Source: JAWKZG01 sp041396125
GTDB lineage: Bacteria; Pseudomonadota; Gammaproteobacteria; Competibacterales; Competibacteraceae
Direction: 5' to 3'
Assembly (NCBI GenBank): GCA_041396125.1
Contig: JAWKZG010000003.1
Span: 1-64,000 of the forward strand
DNA length: 64,000 bases
Part shown: one piece after another, positions 19,050 to 27,606 of the stretch
Numbering within the stretch: position 1 is the stretch's first letter
How the letters are laid out: each line of letters starts with the position of its first letter
Translations under genes and position numbers: made by a program
Notes under the pieces: generated by a model
What the model was told of the DNA's origin: nothing
The model's input: only the letters and a program-made list of their open reading frames with translations
The model's database searches: none

Positions 19050-19600
19050 CCGCGTATTCTTGCCAACACCGAAACACGGAACGTCTCGGTAAGCCAGGAA
19101 GGCACAGGCAAGGCAGCCTGCCAGCAAAGGACTTGCGGCATAAGACACGGCACAGGACGTGGCGTAAAAATGGAATTTTCAATCGGGTTACCCATCAGGG
19201 ACTGATAAACAGGGATAGCGATACCTCGACCGGGCTGCGCAAGGATTGGGCGTTTGCTTAAGGCCAGGGAATACAGGAAGACCGGCCAGCAGAAAACAAA
19301 CAGGACAGGCATATTGAACCAGGACGGGCTAACATTAACCGCCAGGGACAGCGTAAACAGGGATGCGATAGCCGCCAGGATGAGGCGGCAAAAGACTCAT
19401 GCGACCAAACAGCGCGACGCAGTAATAAACAGCACTGCATTCAGCGCACAGGGAATAGCGTCAGATGACGTGCTGCTGTTAGGTCGGGATTCATAAACCA
19501 ACACGATTTTTCACTGCAAAAGGCGTTCGCAGTTGGATACCAGCACTGCATATTCAGCCGCCTGAGCCGGTTAAGGGCCCAGGCGGTTTATGCGTTTTTA
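19050..19600 (+). ncRNA. Candidate CsrB/CsrC/RsmZ-like regulatory RNA
   Basis: Between 18988 and 19612 there is no plausible gene. From 19078 to 19537 the plus strand has 18 GGA and not a single TCC, and twelve of the GGA sites are CAGGA or CAGGGA, the core of CsrA-binding sites in CsrB-type RNAs. Some lie in the loops of tiny hairpins: ATCAG-GGA-CTGAT at 19194-19206, CAC-AGGAC-GTG near 19151-19162, CAA-GGA-TTG at 19240-19248. A terminator closes the region at 19558-19599. Upstream, TTTAACGCC occurs twice 22 bases apart (19017-19025, 19039-19047), possibly an activator site; a TTGACG lies at 19007 but no good -10 follows. The 5' end is uncertain. It would sequester CsrA/RsmA. Confidence 0.65.
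19558..19599 (+). terminator. Intrinsic terminator of the candidate CsrB-like RNA
   Basis: CCGCCTG at 19558-19564 pairs with CAGGCGG at 19580-19586, with extra GC pairing inside, followed by TTTATGCG and TTTTT at 19595-19599. Only the plus strand has the T-run after the stem, so it ends a plus-strand transcript, not the convergent gene at 19613. Confidence 0.65.
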
Positions 19601-19612
19601 GCTGGCTGACGG

Positions 19613-20365
19613 CTATGCCGTTGGCTCGGACGATCGCACTGCCCGCGAGTCTGACAATAGCGTTTGCAGAAACGCATAATGCGACAAGCCCCAGATAATC
19701 AGTGGCGTCACCGCTGGCAGAATCAGATAGCCCAGCTGATAACCTAAAGCAAGCAGCTCACGCCCTAGTGTGGAACTGTTCATTTGCATGGCAATGCTCG
19801 GATCTGATTTAAAAATCAGGCCGATCATCGACTCGAAGCAAATCCCCCACAGCTGTACCAACACGATAATCACAAAGCCCAGTGCAAAATATTTCAGCTT
19901 GTGCGGGATACGGGTGGGCGAGGCCAGAATCAAAGCCAGCAGCAACGGCAAACCATAGCCATATTTCAAACCATTCAACGAGAAGACATACTGCCCCACC
20001 ATGCCAGCGGGCAACTGTGCACCTGGTGGCGAATAATTAAACTGCGTGACGATATCAAAGGTATAGGCCTGCAGCTCAACCGCTTCAAAAGCATGCGGAT
20101 ACAGCCCCGGCAGGATCAGGTTGGCAAGCCAGGCGACCGGCATCAACAGTATCGGCCCCAGCATATACCAGAGCGCAAATACAGGCCCCAGCCACAATAA
20201 CGTCAACCCCAAAAATACACGCAGGGAGCGTTGTGGTAATGGTTTCGCAGCCGCCTGAACACGGGCCTTCGCCTCGGGTTGGGACACCGACTGCGTTGAT
20301 ACGGGCCGGCTGGCGCTGGTTTTTTGCTTCGACTTACGCCGGCGCGGTTTCTGTTGTTTGGACAC
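19613..20365 (-). CDS. Exosortase H-associated membrane protein
   Basis: A 250-residue inner-membrane protein that begins with GTG and a Lys/Arg-rich cytoplasmic tail of about 45 residues (KQQKPRRRKSKQK) followed by about five membrane helices. It overlaps the end of the exosortase gene by 32 bases. I recognise it as the partner protein usually found next to exosortase H (XrtH); its role in sorting is not known. Conserved periplasmic loop features include FNYSPPGAQLP and the stretch VFSLNGLKYGYGLPLLLAL. Confidence 0.75.
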   Translation of the reverse strand: MSKQQKPRRRKSKQKTSASRPVSTQSVSQPEAKARVQAAAKPLPQRSLRVFLGLTLLWLGPVFALWYMLGPILLMPVAWLANLILPGLYPHAFEAVELQAYTFDIVTQFNYSPPGAQLPAGMVGQYVFSLNGLKYGYGLPLLLALILASPTRIPHKLKYFALGFVIIVLVQLWGICFESMIGLIFKSDPSIAMQMNSSTLGRELLALGYQLGYLILPAVTPLIIWGLSHYAFLQTLLSDSRAVRSSEPTA

Positions 20366-20831
20366 GGTTTAAAGTTCGCAACCAGAGTAGATAAACAATC
20401 AAGCCATCGAGAATAATCAAGGCTTGCCAGAGATACAGATGAGCCCATTCAAACCAGACCTGGTTCCATTGCAGTAAATAGAACAGACTAATAACCCGCA
20501 AAATATTCAAGGCCTGAATGGCCAGATAGCCGATCCCCAGGCCAAACAGGCGTTGTCGCCAGGTGGCAGGGGTGGCCATTACTGCTGCGGTCAGACAGAT
20601 CATGGCCTCGACACCATTACAGCCTGGCTGAATACTGACTGCCTGGCCGGTTTCCCGGTTGCTGATCAGAATGCCCTGGGCATGCACTGTGCTGTCGAAT
20701 AACTGCAGTAAGCTGGCACTGATATGCGCGATCCCCGCAGTTAACGGCTGTATTACCCAGATCTGTACCGGATTAATTAGTTCCAGGGTAAACAACCCTA
20801 ACAGAACGGAAAAAAATATGACTAAGGGCAT
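20334..20831 (-). CDS. xrtH: Exosortase H (XrtH), IPTLxxWG-CTERM type
   Basis: A 165-residue membrane transpeptidase of the exosortase/archaeosortase family. The catalytic Cys lies in QPGCNGVEA, the Arg in NILRVISLFYL and the His in WAHLYLWQALI, the complete Cys-Arg-His set. The short size and the partner gene downstream match XrtH, which processes proteins with an IPTLxxWG-type C-terminal sorting signal. No protein in this window carries such a signal, so the substrates are elsewhere in the genome. Confidence 0.85.
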   Translation of the reverse strand: MPLVIFFSVLLGLFTLELINPVQIWVIQPLTAGIAHISASLLQLFDSTVHAQGILISNRETGQAVSIQPGCNGVEAMICLTAAVMATPATWRQRLFGLGIGYLAIQALNILRVISLFYLLQWNQVWFEWAHLYLWQALIILDGLIVYLLWLRTLNRVQTTETAPA

Positions 20832-20966
20832 AAGATTTGTCTTTGGCGATGTTGTTTGCTTAGACGCAGGCGCGGATTATACCTCAGCCGTCGCCATGAT
20901 GAACGGCGCGCATTCCCGCACGCGCCAGCGGATAACAAAATAACAGATAGAACCAGGGCACCCTGC

Positions 20967-21380
20967 CTATTCGACGGGTACAACCTCGTACCCGGCTTTC
21001 ATCCAGGCATAAATCCCCTCGCCGACGTTGTACACTTGCTGATAACCCACCTGTGTATTCAGAAACTGACCGATTGCCTTGGTCCGTCCACCGGTTGCAC
21101 AGATCAGGGCAACCGGCTGGTCCGGCTGAGCAACACGCTGTAGAGCCTGCAACCAGCCCTGGGCATCGTACTTGCCCTGTTCATCAAAAAACGTCATCAA
21201 GTGGCTGCCGGCGATAATTCCGGTTTGCTGCCACTCGCCGGCGGTACGAACATCGATAACCGGCACCCCGGCCGCGATTAAGTCCTGTAACTGGGTGTTG
21301 TCTATGTCTTGCACGGGTTCTGCTCCGGCTATAGTAGTCAGCAATAAGCCAACCGCGATTGCTATTTTGCGTAATGGCAT
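20967..21380 (-). CDS. Periplasmic rhodanese-like domain protein
   Basis: A 137-residue single rhodanese domain with a signal peptide (MPLRKIAIAVGLLLTTIAGA). The active-site loop ICATGGRTKAI holds the Cys; VIDVRTAGEW and GEGIYAWMKAGYEV are family landmarks. I chose ATG 21380 because the signal peptide starts there; the frame is open further upstream. It is divergent from the PhyH gene. It may transfer sulfur or bind a metabolite in the periplasm; the partner is unknown. Confidence 0.82.
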   Translation of the reverse strand: MPLRKIAIAVGLLLTTIAGAEPVQDIDNTQLQDLIAAGVPVIDVRTAGEWQQTGIIAGSHLMTFFDEQGKYDAQGWLQALQRVAQPDQPVALICATGGRTKAIGQFLNTQVGYQQVYNVGEGIYAWMKAGYEVVPVE

Positions 21381-21444
21381 AGGACGATATACTTCATCAA
21401 TAGTTGCATACATAACAATATAACTGAACCAAAGGAGTTCCTCC

Positions 21445-22215
21445 ATGCTGAGTCAGAGCCAGCTCGACCACTATTTCGAAAACGGTTATGTCATTCCCGA
21501 TTTCCGTTTACCCGCTGAAACCCTTGCCGCCATTCGGGAAGATCACGATCGCCTGATAAAGCGCCATCCGGAGTTCAGTGATTATTGCTCGATGCTGTTG
21601 CGCTACGATCTGAGCTTCTTGAATTACGCCCGCAACCCCGCCATTCTGGATATGGTGGAACAAATTCTGGGGCCGGATTTCGCGCTCTGGAACAGCAGTT
21701 TTTTCGCCAAACCGGCTCGCGGCGGACGCCGCACCCCCTGGCATCAGGACGGTGAATACTGGCCTATCCGGCCCATTGCAACCTGCACAGTCTGGATTGC
21801 AATCGATGATTCCACGCCCGAAAATGGCTGTCTGCAGGTCATTCCCGGTTCGCATAAGGCGAAACGCCTGTTCAAACACCGTACCACGGATAGCCAGGAT
21901 GTGACCCTGAATCAGGAACTACTGGCGTCGGAATTCGATCAGAATGAGGCGGTCGATCTGGTGCTGGAAGCGGGTCAGATCTCACTGCATGATGTGTTTA
22001 TGGTACACGGCTCGGCAGGCAACCCGTCCGGCAAACCGCGCCGGGGTATGACCTTGCGATTCATGCCGACAACGTCGGTGTTCGACCGCCAGCTGGCACT
22101 TGAGATGCATCAGAACAAAAAGATGGGCGCAGTCGGCGACCACTCCCAGCGCACCTTGTTTCTGATGCGCGGGGTGGATCGTTCCGGTCAAAACGATTTC
22201 ATGATCCGGCAATAA
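21445..22215 (+). CDS. Phytanoyl-CoA dioxygenase (PhyH) family protein
   Basis: A 256-residue Fe(II)/2-oxoglutarate-dependent oxygenase. The iron-binding HxD is in TPWHQDGEYWPI and the distal His in SLHDVFMVHGSAGNPS; the Arg in PRRGMTLRFMP would bind 2-oxoglutarate. AAAGGAGTT precedes ATG 21445. The family hydroxylates diverse small molecules, including lipids, ectoine and secondary metabolites; the substrate cannot be told here. Confidence 0.85.
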   Translation: MLSQSQLDHYFENGYVIPDFRLPAETLAAIREDHDRLIKRHPEFSDYCSMLLRYDLSFLNYARNPAILDMVEQILGPDFALWNSSFFAKPARGGRRTPWHQDGEYWPIRPIATCTVWIAIDDSTPENGCLQVIPGSHKAKRLFKHRTTDSQDVTLNQELLASEFDQNEAVDLVLEAGQISLHDVFMVHGSAGNPSGKPRRGMTLRFMPTTSVFDRQLALEMHQNKKMGAVGDHSQRTLFLMRGVDRSGQNDFMIRQ

Positions 22216-22249
22216 TTTATGACGTAGTGCGGCCAGATCAGCCGGGGTA

Positions 22250-22582
22250 TTACACGATCGGCGCGCCATAACCCCAGCTGTAGGGTACCGGTCCGGACAA
22301 GGCAATCACATCACCGTCTTCGATAATATAACCGGTGCGTGCATTGCCGAGTCTGGGCAGCACTTCGGGGGTGATATCACGCCCGTTGACAAAGACCAGG
22401 AACACTTCATCTTTGGGAATCTTCAAGCGCTTCAAAACGTCGTTGACATCGCTGCCTGCACGTAAATCCAGCTGACGCACATGGCCTTGTTCGCCGCCAT
22501 AGCGCCACAGACTATTAAACATACGAACTTCTGCGCGAACAACAATACCGGCTGAGTTATGGCCGATGGGGGTAGTACTCAT
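22250..22582 (-). CDS. MoaD/ThiS-like ubiquitin-fold protein without the terminal Gly-Gly
   Basis: About 110 residues from ATG 22582. The order VFLVFVNGRDI, then TGYIIEDGDVIALSGPVP follows the beta-grasp MoaD/ThiS pattern (VNG followed by L-x-DGD-x-V-x-x-x-PV). The C-terminus reads SWGYGAPIV, not the Gly-Gly that is adenylated in sulfur carriers, so it may be a structural or cofactor-insertion member, or it may be trimmed first. It is downstream and convergent with PhyH, and 144 bases before dctM on the same strand. Confidence 0.65.
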   Translation of the reverse strand: MSTTPIGHNSAGIVVRAEVRMFNSLWRYGGEQGHVRQLDLRAGSDVNDVLKRLKIPKDEVFLVFVNGRDITPEVLPRLGNARTGYIIEDGDVIALSGPVPYSWGYGAPIV

Positions 22583-22726
22583 ACCTACACTCCGTAGCAA
22601 AATAAGGAACAGGATTCAAGCAGACCCAAGTATCCGGCAGCGCCTCCCTGCGCTACCTTGATGTAGATCAACTCTGTCCTCCCGCTCTACTGGCCTGGAG
22701 CACTGATCATGTCCTGGCGCAGGATC

Positions 22727-24124
22727 TCAATTAACGATTTCCGGCCCGAACATCAGATTAGGCAAGAAGGTCGAAATCGGAGCAATATAGGTAATCAGGA
22801 TCAGGAATACAAACAGGATCAACATCCAGGGTGTTGCCGCCCTGACCACTTCTATCAGTGACATTTTGGTGATACTTGACGTCACAAACAGGTTTAGCCC
22901 CACCGGTGGCGTAATCATGCCGATTTCCATGTTGACAACCATAATGATGCCCAGATGAATGGGATCGATGCCCAGTTCAATAGCAATCGGAAACACGATA
23001 GGCGCGACGATCAGCAGCAAACCGGAAGGTTCCATAAACTGCCCGCCAGCCAGTAACAGCAGGTTCACGACAATCAAAAACATCCACCACGACATACCGG
23101 CCGCGATAATGGTTTCGGTGATCATCTGCGGGATACGCTCGGTGGTCAGCACATGAGCAAACAGCAATGCATTGGCGATGATAAACATCAGCATCAGCGT
23201 TACTTTGCCCGCTTCTACCAGCGTATGTTTGGTATCACGATGAAACATGCCGGGCACAAAATAAATCAGGGTCAGGCTGATATTGCGCAGGATGGCGACG
23301 ATCAAACCTTCGCCGTCATGACGCCAGCGCTTTTCCTTTAATGGCCCCATATCGCGATAGACAAACAGCGCAACAAAAAAAGCATACACAGCGGCAACAG
23401 CAGCAGCCTCTGTCGGTGTGAACACGCCGCCATAGATACCGCCCAGAATAATGACGATTAACAGCAGTCCCCAAAACGCATCTTTACCCGAATCCCAGAT
23501 CTCCCCGGCCCCGGCAAAAGGCTGTGCGGGTAAATTTTTAATCCGGGCGGCGATATAAATACCAATCATCAGCATGCCCCCGGCCAGCAAGCCGGGAATG
23601 ACGCCGGCCATGAACATCCGGCCAACCGAAACATCGGTCGCGGCCGCGTAAACGACCATGACGATTGAGGGTGGTATTAGAATCCCCAGCGTACCGGCAT
23701 TGCACACCACACCGGCGGCAAATTCCTTGGTGTACCCTACCTGCAACATACCGGCGATAACTATCGAGCCGATCGCGACCACCGTGGCCGGCGAGGAACC
23801 GCTCAATGCAGCAAACAACATACAGGCAAAGACCGAGGCAATTGCCAGACCACCGCGCATATGTCCGACACAGGCGATAGCAAACCGAATCAGTCTGCGC
23901 GCTACGCCACCGGTCGATAAAAAAGCAGACGACAGCACAAAAAACGGAATAGCCAACAGCGTATAGTGCTCCATGGCTTCGAACATTTTAAGCGCAATCG
24001 ACGCCAGCGAATCATCCGAAAAAATAAGAATAATCAATAAACTAGACAACCCCAAAGAAACAGCAATAGGGGTACCGATCAACAGCAAGAACAGCACTAG
24101 AACAAACAGGATAATTGAGTTCAT
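22727..24124 (-). CDS. dctM: TRAP transporter large permease, DctM type
   Basis: A 465-residue membrane protein with about twelve helices, somewhat longer than the usual 425-440. Family signs are GTPIAVSLGLSSLL at the N-terminus, ALSGSSPATVVAIGSI, LIPPSIVMVVYAA and NMEIGMITPPVGLNLF near the end. It forms the sodium-driven transport channel together with DctQ and takes substrate from DctP. The extra length is a loop around residues 240-300 with charged residues. Confidence 0.88.
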   Translation of the reverse strand: MNSIILFVLVLFLLLIGTPIAVSLGLSSLLIILIFSDDSLASIALKMFEAMEHYTLLAIPFFVLSSAFLSTGGVARRLIRFAIACVGHMRGGLAIASVFACMLFAALSGSSPATVVAIGSIVIAGMLQVGYTKEFAAGVVCNAGTLGILIPPSIVMVVYAAATDVSVGRMFMAGVIPGLLAGGMLMIGIYIAARIKNLPAQPFAGAGEIWDSGKDAFWGLLLIVIILGGIYGGVFTPTEAAAVAAVYAFFVALFVYRDMGPLKEKRWRHDGEGLIVAILRNISLTLIYFVPGMFHRDTKHTLVEAGKVTLMLMFIIANALLFAHVLTTERIPQMITETIIAAGMSWWMFLIVVNLLLLAGGQFMEPSGLLLIVAPIVFPIAIELGIDPIHLGIIMVVNMEIGMITPPVGLNLFVTSSITKMSLIEVVRAATPWMLILFVFLILITYIAPISTFLPNLMFGPEIVN

Positions 24125-24172
24125 GTGACTTCCCGCAATTTATAAGTTAGTGGTGTAGTGCAGCGCTGACAG

Positions 24173-24775
24173 CTACTGCGGCGGGCTGGCTTTCGCCTGT
24201 TCATATTCATGCACCATATCTTCGGCCTCGTGACTGGCCGTCATCCCCTGGCGGGTGCCTTGAATAATATGCCAGGTAGCCTGCGCAAAACGGAAAATCA
24301 ACAACACCAGACCCAGTGGCAGAATGGCATAGGGAATCCAGCGCGGGATCGCCAAATCCTCCAGATCCGTCGCAAACGTTTCATTCCACCAGGGCGTCCA
24401 GCTTTCCGGCAGGTGCAGATCTTCAGTCGGGATACCAATACGATAAATCTTGTACCAGTACGTCCACGCACCAACGAGGAGCAGCACACCATAGGCAATG
24501 CAGCACAGTGCCGAAAATACCACGATGACGCGTTGCCCTTTGGCCGGGAATAATTTAACAAAGGCATCGACCCCCAGATGCGCGCCGGTCTTGACCCCAT
24601 ACGACATGCCGAACAACACCAGCCAAGCAAAACAATAGACGGTCAGTTCCAGCGCCCAAACCGCACCACTATTAAAAACATAGCGGGCAATCACCTGCGA
24701 AAACGTAATTAGCACCATCGCCGCCAGCAGGACAGCAATCACCGTTTCTTCTATTTCGTTAACAATTCGGCCCAT
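24173..24775 (-). CDS. dctQ: TRAP transporter small permease, DctQ type
   Basis: A 200-residue protein with four predicted helices; VLITFSQVIARYVFNSGAVWALEL and LGVDAFVKLFP follow the DctQ consensus. A 40-residue loop with many Trp and Pro residues (ESWTPWWNETFATDLED) between helices 3 and 4 makes it longer than average. It lies between dctM and dctP. Confidence 0.87.
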   Translation of the reverse strand: MGRIVNEIEETVIAVLLAAMVLITFSQVIARYVFNSGAVWALELTVYCFAWLVLFGMSYGVKTGAHLGVDAFVKLFPAKGQRVIVVFSALCCIAYGVLLLVGAWTYWYKIYRIGIPTEDLHLPESWTPWWNETFATDLEDLAIPRWIPYAILPLGLVLLIFRFAQATWHIIQGTRQGMTASHEAEDMVHEYEQAKASPPQ

Positions 24776-24804
24776 GACGAAGCCCTCATGTCAAACAGGA
24801 AGGA

Positions 24805-24832
24805 CCGACCGGCACAGTCAAGTGCCGGCCGG
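24805..24832 (-). other. dctP-dctQ intergenic hairpin
   Basis: On the minus strand an 11-base stem (CCGGCCGGCAC with GTGCCGGTCGG, one G-U pair) surrounds a TTGACT loop just after the dctP stop. The G-U pair forms only on the minus strand, which supports an RNA role there. Such stems let the abundant receptor be expressed more than the permeases. Confidence 0.65.
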
Positions 24833-24847
24833 CAAAAAGACTAAGGC

Positions 24848-25837
24848 TTAACTGCCTTGATTGGAGGCTTGCGCGGCTTCGATCAGATCAGCGCCAATCT
24901 GTTCTTCAAATTTCGCCCAAACGGGTTTCATTGCTTCAACCCAGTCAGCCCGTTGCTCGGGTGTCAGCGTGCGAACCACGCCACCGGCATCCAGCACTTT
25001 CTGCTTGTTTGCCTCATTGATTTCGGTGGACATCTTATTGCGAGTAGCGGTGGTTTCAGCCAGGATGGCAGCCAGTTCAGTGCGGATATCATCTGGCAGC
25101 CCTTCCCAGAATTCGACGCTGGTGATAACCAGATAATCGATGATGCCGTGATTGGTTTCAGTAATACCGTCCTGTACTTCAAAAAACTTCTTGGTATAGA
25201 TATTCGACCAGGTGTTTTCCTGACCGTCTACAACACCGGTCTGCAAAGCGCCATAAACTTCGGCGAAAGCCATTTTTTGCGGATTGCCGCCCAGTGCTTC
25301 GAACTGCGCTTCCAGAACATCGGAGGTCTGAATACGAAATTTCAGACCTTCGGCGTCTTTTGGCTCCAGCAACGGCTTATTGGCGGACAATTGCTTCATG
25401 CCATTGTGCCAGTAGGCCAATCCCTGCAAGCCCTTGCGCTGCATGGAATTCAGCAGTTTCTGACCGGCTTCGGATGACTGAAAACGGTCAACCGCGTTAA
25501 TGTCTTCGAACAGAAATGGCAGATCAAAAATGCGGAATTTCTTGGTGTAGTTCTCGAATTTGGACAGCGATGGTGCGGCCATATGCACATCGCCCAGCAA
25601 CATCGCTTCCAGCACTTTGTCATCGTTGAATAATTGCGAATTGGGGTAAACCTCGACCCGGACTTTACCTTTCATTCGCTCATTGACGGTATCAGCGAAT
25701 AACTTGGCGGCTTCCCCTTTGGGATGACCCGCCTCGGCGGTAACATGACTGAACTTGATAACAATTTCTTCGGCCTGCACAGCAAACGCGGCAAGCCCCA
25801 GACAACCGGCAGCGACAACCGCCATTAATTTACGCAT
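24848..25837 (-). CDS. dctP: TRAP transporter substrate-binding protein, DctP family
   Basis: A 329-residue periplasmic receptor. ATG 25837 has a strong GGAGGAG site and starts a clear signal peptide (MRKLMAVVAAGCLGLAAFAV, cleaved after VQA). The mature part has FSHVTAEAGHPKGEAAKLFADTVNERMKGKV, the selectivity-helix Arg in LKFRIQTSDVLEAQFEALGG, and GALQTGVVDGQENTWSNI, all typical. The Arg binds the carboxylate of an organic acid ligand. The frame is open upstream of the ATG, but that part is leader sequence. Confidence 0.9.
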   Translation of the reverse strand: MRKLMAVVAAGCLGLAAFAVQAEEIVIKFSHVTAEAGHPKGEAAKLFADTVNERMKGKVRVEVYPNSQLFNDDKVLEAMLLGDVHMAAPSLSKFENYTKKFRIFDLPFLFEDINAVDRFQSSEAGQKLLNSMQRKGLQGLAYWHNGMKQLSANKPLLEPKDAEGLKFRIQTSDVLEAQFEALGGNPQKMAFAEVYGALQTGVVDGQENTWSNIYTKKFFEVQDGITETNHGIIDYLVITSVEFWEGLPDDIRTELAAILAETTATRNKMSTEINEANKQKVLDAGGVVRTLTPEQRADWVEAMKPVWAKFEEQIGADLIEAAQASNQGS

Positions 25838-25881
25838 CGTATTTCTCCTCCAATACATCAGGTAATGAATAATAAAAAGCC

Positions 25882-25902
25882 TGCACCTGCACTTCAGGTG
25901 CA
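25882..25902 (-). promoter_or_regulatory. Inverted repeat in the dctP leader
   Basis: TGCACCTG and CAGGTGCA are separated by five bases, 45 bases before dctP. It could be an operator or a leader hairpin. A TATAAT on the minus strand at 25995-26000 in an AT-rich stretch may be the -10 element, but I find no good -35. Confidence 0.4.
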
Positions 25903-26074
25903 AAACCGGTACAAGGCCTTTTATCGTTTTCTCATATCGAAAACCGACATCAATGCGGGATATGAAATAATAAAATCGAAAACAACCCTTTTTAATTATA
26001 TAAAAACAACCTAGCAGTACAGAAAACTGCAGCGTGCCAGGCCGTTCATGCGGCCACTTTATCGGCGCCAAAAA

Positions 26075-26641
26075 TCAAGGTAGCTCCACCAGCACTTCGG
26101 CCAGCGGGCGGCGTGGCGTGACCGGAATTTCTGCCGGATAACCGTACCACAGCATACCGACGACATCTTCATGCGCGGGGTCGACCCAGATCAGATCATA
26201 AAACGCCTGCGCCTGGGTGACCGGACCCGTGGTCCATTTCGTACCGACGCCTTCCGCCCACAAATACAACATCAGATTCTGTACCGCACAGCAGCAGGCT
26301 GCATAGTCTTCGCGAGTCTGCCAGGCATCATCGCTTTTAATCTGTGTGACTACCAGCCAGCCTGGCATACCCAGCCAGCGTTGCCGTTTTTCTTCCGCCG
26401 CTGCAGCACCCTTTTTAGCCGCTATCATCTCAGCATTCAACTCAGCAATGGCCGTAGCCGTCTGGCGACCCAGCAGATAAAATCGCCACGGTTCAGTTAA
26501 ATGATGATTAGGTGCCCAGCGCGCCAAATCCAGTGCCTTGTTAATGATATCCGGCGGTGGTGGCTCAGGCTTGAAAAAATTGATGCTGCGCCGGTTGCGG
26601 ATTACATCCGCGACAATGTCGCTGCTGACTTCTGCTGTCAC
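26075..26641 (-). CDS. Nitroreductase family protein
   Basis: A 188-residue FMN-dependent reductase. IRNRRSINFFKPEPPP near the N-terminus, ARWAPNHHLTEPWRFYLLG and the C-terminal VVGMLWYGYPAEIP are typical of this family. It uses NAD(P)H to reduce nitro compounds, quinones or similar acceptors; the physiological substrate is unknown. It stands alone between dctP and the divergent membrane gene. Confidence 0.83.
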   Translation of the reverse strand: MTAEVSSDIVADVIRNRRSINFFKPEPPPPDIINKALDLARWAPNHHLTEPWRFYLLGRQTATAIAELNAEMIAAKKGAAAAEEKRQRWLGMPGWLVVTQIKSDDAWQTREDYAACCCAVQNLMLYLWAEGVGTKWTTGPVTQAQAFYDLIWVDPAHEDVVGMLWYGYPAEIPVTPRRPLAEVLVELP

Positions 26642-26754
26642 AATAAACCTCTTTATTACATTACACGGCTTTAAAGTCTGCTATTTTAGAAGCATAGCAA
26701 AATTCGGGGCAAAGTTCGGGGAACAAAGCCCCATGCCCGGAATCCACTTTGTTC

Positions 26755-27606
26755 ATGACCACAAAACTACTCGGTACACTTTTTTTATCAATCCTGTTTG
26801 CACTCAGCGCTGCGCTGGCATACAGCGGCTATCTGGACAACAAAGGCACTGAATACGCAGATCAGGCTCTGGGCCGTGCGCTGCTTGCTTTCGGCATAGC
26901 ACGTGGATTGAACGGCGTGATCTCGGTTGCTCAGGGCACCGAGGTTGCGGTTCAGCCTGCCGGCATCGGAGTCAATTTTACACCAGGCCAAATTCTGGAC
27001 CCGGTCAATGATCTTATCGAGCGGTTTTCCTGGATCATGCTGGCAGCCAGCGCTTCGCTGGGAGTACAAAAAACCCTGCTACTTATAGCCAGCTGGCCGT
27101 ATTTCAACTAGGTCCTGAGTGCCGTTTTTGCCGCGTTTGCACTGCTAGTCTGGGCACCTCTATGGCGCTCTCAGGCAGGCCGTTTTTTATTGCGTTTCGC
27201 GCTGATATTCGTGTTTATGCGCTTTGCGGTGCCACTGATGGCAATCAGCAGTGAATGGGTGTTCGATGAATTCCTGCAACCGCAATACCAGGAAGCCACC
27301 GCCGAACTGGAAGCCACCGCGCAAAATATTGGTCGCATCAACCAGGCTGCGCAAGAGGCCATCACCGGCCAGGACGATCCGTCACTGCTGGATAAAGCCA
27401 AACGATTTTACCGGTCCGCCGCCAGCACCTTCGACATCGACGGGCGAATCGAGCAATACAAAGCCGCCGCCACCGAAACCAGTCAATACGCCATTAATCT
27501 GGCTGTTGTATTCGTGTTCCAGACCATTGTATTTCCGATGTTGTTTCTGTGGCTGCTGTGGCAGTTCAGCAAAAGTCTGCTCAGACTGGGCCGCCCTCCG
27601 CATTAA
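26755..27606 (+). pseudogene. Conserved membrane protein of unknown function, interrupted by an in-frame TAG
   Basis: ATG 26755 opens a frame that meets TAG at 27109-27111 and continues in the same frame to 27606, so one base change (for example CAG to TAG) splits a product of about 283 residues. The protein has an N-terminal signal or anchor helix, a helix at about residues 90-120, further hydrophobic segments after the stop, a soluble helical region (ATAELEATAQNIGRINQAAQE) and a C-terminal helix. I do not recognise a function. Both halves are of similar composition and clearly one gene. Read-through, a real nonsense mutation or a base-call error all remain possible. Confidence 0.65.

Noticed and set aside
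19254..19496. Short ORFs in the 18988-19612 interval
   Set aside because: They have no ribosome sites, odd composition, and are better explained by the GGA-rich RNA candidate.
27109..27111. TAG read as pyrrolysine or by amber suppression
   Set aside because: Only one such site is seen, no pylTS genes are visible, and several genes in the window use TAG as a normal stop.
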